Positions 12,457-15,326 of a stretch of DNA of 15,326 nt are shown one piece after another; positions within the stretch are counted from its first letter, which is position 1; every line of letters starts with the position of its first letter. The position numbers and the translations under genes are program-made. The notes under the pieces were generated by a model. It had not been told where the DNA came from, ran no database searches, and worked only from the letters and a program-made list of their open reading frames with translations. The DNA comes from Paracoccaceae bacterium (lineage in GTDB: Bacteria; Pseudomonadota; Alphaproteobacteria; Rhodobacterales; Rhodobacteraceae), in assembly GCA_015487255.1 (NCBI GenBank), contig WFQA01000086.1, positions 1 through 15,326 on the forward strand, given 5' to 3'.

Positions 12457-14028
12457 ATGTCTGAAAACAGTGAAAACGCGGGGCGGCTCGATGCAGTCGC
12501 CCCTGCTATTGAGTTAATCGGTATCAGCAAGGCTTTTGGGCCGGTGCAGGCCAATAAAGATATTTCCATGACCGTGGCCAAAGGCGCGATCCACGGGATC
12601 GTTGGCGAAAACGGCGCGGGCAAATCCACCCTGATGTCAATCCTTTACGGGTTTTACAAAGCCGATGCCGGCGCGGTGAAGATCAACGGTGTGCCAACCC
12701 AGATCAATGACAGCCATGACGCGATCGCGGCGGGTATCGGCATGGTGCATCAGCATTTCATGCTGGTTGATAATTTCACCGTGCTGGAAAACGTGGTGCT
12801 GGGGGCCGAGGAGGGGGCCACGCTGGGGCCAAGCCTGCGCAAGGCGCGCAAAGAGCTGAAGCGGCTGGCGGAAGAATATGAGCTGGATGTGGACCCGGAT
12901 GCGGTGGTCGAGGATATCTCCGTGGGCTTCCAGCAACGGGTCGAGATTTTGAAGGCGCTGTATCGACAGGCCGAGATTTTGATATTGGACGAGCCAACCG
13001 GCGTGTTGACACCCGACGAGGCCGACCACCTGTTTCGCATTTTGCGCAACCTGAAGGAACAGGGCAAAACCATTGTGATCATCACGCATAAACTGCGCGA
13101 AATCATGGATGTGACCGACACGGTTTCGGTGATGCGGCGCGGCGAGATGACCAAAACCATTGCCACCGCCACCACCTCGCCTGAAGATCTGGCCGAGGCC
13201 ATGGTGGGCCGCCGGGTGTTGCTCGAGGTCAGTAAATCTCCGGCGCAAGTGGGGGAGACCGTGATGCAGGTGATTGACCTTAGCGTCACCGATATGTTTG
13301 GGGTCAAGCGGCTGAAAAACGTGTCTCTTGAGCTGAAGCGCGGCGAAATTCTGGGCATTGCCGGGGTGGCGGGCAACGGGCAGTCCGAGCTGCTGGAAGT
13401 GCTTTCGGGCATCGGGGCCGCGCAAAGCGGCGAGGTGAATATGCAGGGCGAGGTGCTTGATATTTCGCCCAAAGCCAATGCCGGAATGCGGCGTGCGCGC
13501 GGCATAGGCCATGTGCCGGAAGATCGCCACCAGCGCGGGCTGGTCATGCCGTTCATGACTTGGGAAAACACCGCTTTTGGCTATCATAACGCGCCGGAAT
13601 ATAGTGGCCGCTTTGGCCTCGCCAACCAGCGCTATATGATGGAAGATGCGCGCGGCAAGATGCAGCGCTTTGATATCCGCCCGCCAAACCCGCAGTTGGT
13701 GGCCTCCAGTTTTTCCGGTGGCAACCAGCAAAAAATCGTGCTGGCCCGCGAGATCGAGCGCAACCCCGATGTGCTGCTGGTTGGCCAACCCACGCGCGGG
13801 GTTGATATCGGCGCGATCGAGTTTATCCATCAGCAAATCGTCAACCTGCGCGATGCGGGCAAGGCGATCTTGCTGGTCTCGGTGGAGCTGGACGAAATCC
13901 AGGCATTGTCCGACCGGATATTGGTGATGTTTGACGGGGTAATTCAGGGCGAGCGCATGCCCGAAGATACCAATGAAAGCGAGTTGGGCCTGTTGATGGC
14001 GGGCGTGGATCCGGAGGCTAAATCATGA
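12457..14028 (+). CDS. ABC transporter ATP-binding protein, two fused ATPase domains (nucleoside/sugar type)
   Basis: The 523-aa cytoplasmic ATPase drives import for the adjacent permeases. The first half has Walker A G50-E-N-G-A-G-K-S-T58, a degenerate signature (VGFQQRVEILKAL) and Walker B ILILDEPTG with Asp178 and Glu179. The second half has a degenerate Walker A (G303-V-A-G-N-G-Q-S310, Lys replaced by Gln), a full signature F-S420-G-G-N-Q-Q and LLVGQPTRGVD instead of a normal Walker B. Such a complementary, asymmetric pair is normal for the RbsA/YufO class and not a defect. The ATG at 12457 is preceded by GGCCGAGG. The stop overlaps the next gene by 4 nt (ATGA), indicating an operon. Confidence 0.94.
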   Translation: MSENSENAGRLDAVAPAIELIGISKAFGPVQANKDISMTVAKGAIHGIVGENGAGKSTLMSILYGFYKADAGAVKINGVPTQINDSHDAIAAGIGMVHQHFMLVDNFTVLENVVLGAEEGATLGPSLRKARKELKRLAEEYELDVDPDAVVEDISVGFQQRVEILKALYRQAEILILDEPTGVLTPDEADHLFRILRNLKEQGKTIVIITHKLREIMDVTDTVSVMRRGEMTKTIATATTSPEDLAEAMVGRRVLLEVSKSPAQVGETVMQVIDLSVTDMFGVKRLKNVSLELKRGEILGIAGVAGNGQSELLEVLSGIGAAQSGEVNMQGEVLDISPKANAGMRRARGIGHVPEDRHQRGLVMPFMTWENTAFGYHNAPEYSGRFGLANQRYMMEDARGKMQRFDIRPPNPQLVASSFSGGNQQKIVLAREIERNPDVLLVGQPTRGVDIGAIEFIHQQIVNLRDAGKAILLVSVELDEIQALSDRILVMFDGVIQGERMPEDTNESELGLLMAGVDPEAKS

Positions 14029-15122
14029 ACAGGAACCTGCCCAAATGGGTTGATCTCGGGTTGATCCCGCTTCTGACTTTGCTATTGGCTTTTTCGGTTT
14101 CGGGGCTGGTGGTGCTGTCGATCGGGCAAAACCCGATCCGGGTGGTGCAGGTGATGCTTCAGGGGGCTTTCCGCCCGATTGACGGCATTGGCCAGACGCT
14201 GTTTTACACCACAAATTTCATTTTTACCGGGCTGGCGGTGGCGGTGGCTTTTCACGCCCGGCTGTTCAATATCGGCGGCGAGGGGCAGGCGGCGCTTGGC
14301 GGGGTCGGGGTGACCCTGATCATGCTCTCTTATGACTGGCCGCACTGGACGGTGGCACTGCTGGTCGGCAGCCTTGCGGCCATGGTTTTTGGCGCGGCAT
14401 GGGCGGCGATTCCGGCTTATTTGCAGGCCAAGCGCGGCAGCCATATTGTGATCACCACCATCATGTTCAACCTGATCGCCGGGGCGTTGATCGGCTATTT
14501 GCTGACCGGGCCATTGCAGGCGGATGGCTCTTTGCCGGAAAGCGCAACATTCCCCCCCGCGGCGGCTTTGCCCAATATGTATGAGATACTCGGCTGGTTT
14601 GGCATTCCGTTTGACCGGTTCGGTCTGGTGAACATCACTGTTTTCATCGCGGTTCTGGCGGCGTTTCTGATCTGGGTGCTGATCTGGAAAACCCGGCTCG
14701 GCTATGAAATGCGCGCCTTTGGCCACTCGGAAAAAGCAGCGATCTATGCCGGTATCTCGCCGATGAAAATCACCATGGTAGCGATGCTGATATCAGGCGC
14801 GCTGGCCGGGCTGATGGCGGTAAACACCGTGCAGGGCGAGGCCGAGCGGCTGGTGCTTGGCGCGGTTGAGGGGGCCGGGTTTATCGGCATTGCCGTGGCG
14901 CTTATGGGGCGCTCGCACCCGGTAGGGGTGGTATTGGCGGCATTTCTGTTTGGCATTCTGGCCCAGGGCGGGGCCGAGTTGCAGTTTGAGCTGGGGATCC
15001 CGGCGCAGATGATCATGGTCATTCAGGCGCTGATCATCATGTTTACCGGCAGTATGGAAAACATGGTGCGCATTCCGCTTGAAAAAATATTCCTGACCAC
15101 TGGCAAAAAGGGGGCCGCGTAA
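14025..15122 (+). CDS. ABC transporter permease (BmpF/YufP-type, binding-protein-dependent transport family 2)
   Basis: A 365-aa inner-membrane protein with a strongly hydrophobic pattern of about nine or ten helices. It contains the family landmark FNIGGEGQAALGG near residue 80 and the cytoplasmic coupling region MRAFGHSEKAAIYAGISP near 228-245. It should form the membrane channel as a heterodimer with the second permease encoded next. The start overlaps the ATPase stop as ATGA. The stop shares one base with the next start (TAATG), so the two permeases are made in coupled fashion and probably in equal amounts. Confidence 0.92.
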   Translation: MNRNLPKWVDLGLIPLLTLLLAFSVSGLVVLSIGQNPIRVVQVMLQGAFRPIDGIGQTLFYTTNFIFTGLAVAVAFHARLFNIGGEGQAALGGVGVTLIMLSYDWPHWTVALLVGSLAAMVFGAAWAAIPAYLQAKRGSHIVITTIMFNLIAGALIGYLLTGPLQADGSLPESATFPPAAALPNMYEILGWFGIPFDRFGLVNITVFIAVLAAFLIWVLIWKTRLGYEMRAFGHSEKAAIYAGISPMKITMVAMLISGALAGLMAVNTVQGEAERLVLGAVEGAGFIGIAVALMGRSHPVGVVLAAFLFGILAQGGAELQFELGIPAQMIMVIQALIIMFTGSMENMVRIPLEKIFLTTGKKGAA

Positions 15123-15326
15123 TGCTGGAGTTCCTGACCAATGATCTGTTGCAGATCAGCGATTCCGCAATTCGCTTTGCCATTCCGCTGATGCTGGCCT
15201 GCCTGGCCGGGCTGTATTCCGAGCGTGCCGGTATTTTTGATATCGGGCTGGAGGGCAAGATGCTGGTGGCGGCTTTTGCCGGCGGCGCTTTTGCGGCTTT
15301 TGCCGGCATGTCGGTGGCTGAAGGCG
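15122..15326 (+). CDS. ABC transporter permease, second subunit (BmpG/YufQ-type), truncated by the window edge
   Basis: The first 68 codons of a second permease, cut off by the right border. The reading begins MLEFLTNDLLQISDSAIRF and has the family motif F-D-I-G-L-E-G-K-M near residues 46-54, which parallels F-N-I-G-G-E-G-Q in the first permease. It starts in the TAATG junction with the preceding stop. Everything seen agrees with an intact, normal gene continuing past the window. Confidence 0.9.
   Translation, partial: MLEFLTNDLLQISDSAIRFAIPLMLACLAGLYSERAGIFDIGLEGKMLVAAFAGGAFAAFAGMSVAEG

Noticed and set aside
12907..13800. Degenerate signature and Walker motifs in the ABC ATPase as signs of decay
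   Set aside because: Asymmetric, complementary degeneration of the two halves is normal for double ATPases of the nucleoside/ribose class.
12637..13836. A 399-codon open frame antisense to the ABC ATPase
   Set aside because: The opposite strand has all ATPase motifs in order; the antisense product is His/Gln-rich, typical of a shadow frame.

Overview
The window reads as chromosomal DNA from a GC-rich alphaproteobacterium, most likely of the Rhodobacterales (roseobacter-like) group. The basis is the protein style, the gene neighbourhoods (glnD-murJ; Usp near a two-domain Nfu protein and a RimI-type acetyltransferase; a BMP-type nucleoside ABC operon) and the GC-rich third codon positions. The species cannot be named from the sequence. 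I see no tRNA, rRNA, CRISPR array, phage gene or transposase gene.

Layout. 1-5494 (+): a lipoprotein of the LppC/penicillin-binding-protein-activator type, entering from the left edge, then glnD (nitrogen sensor), then murJ (lipid II flippase). They are packed with a 3-nt gap and a 4-nt ATGA overlap. 5495-5706 is a convergent gap with a terminator and one copy of a structured repeat. 5707-7072 (-): two tandem rhomboid genes, the first with complete catalytic motifs and the second with all of them replaced. 7150-8172 (+): trpS, divergent from the rhomboid pair. A GTAG-type palindrome separates trpS from a convergent GNAT acetyltransferase gene at 8262-8747 (-). 8862-9848 (+): a secreted single-domain rhodanese and a universal stress protein. 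9849-10287 is a 439-nt non-coding stretch filled with inverted repeats, ending in a promoter with a good match to an IscR-type operator. 10288-11262 (+): an Nfu iron-sulfur carrier and a RimI-type acetyltransferase. 11447 to the right edge (+): substrate-binding protein, double ATPase, permease and the start of a second permease of a BMP-family nucleoside-type ABC importer.

How the genes work together. Most of the window is housekeeping: cell-wall synthesis, nitrogen signalling, tryptophan charging, Fe-S maturation, ribosomal protein acetylation and nucleoside uptake. The less ordinary parts are the protease/pseudoprotease rhomboid pair, the inverted repeat family in the gaps after murJ and the stress protein gene, and the predicted iron/Fe-S control of the Nfu-RimI unit. 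I did not find a convincing undescribed multi-gene defence or biosynthetic system. The rhomboid pair and the repeat element are the best leads.
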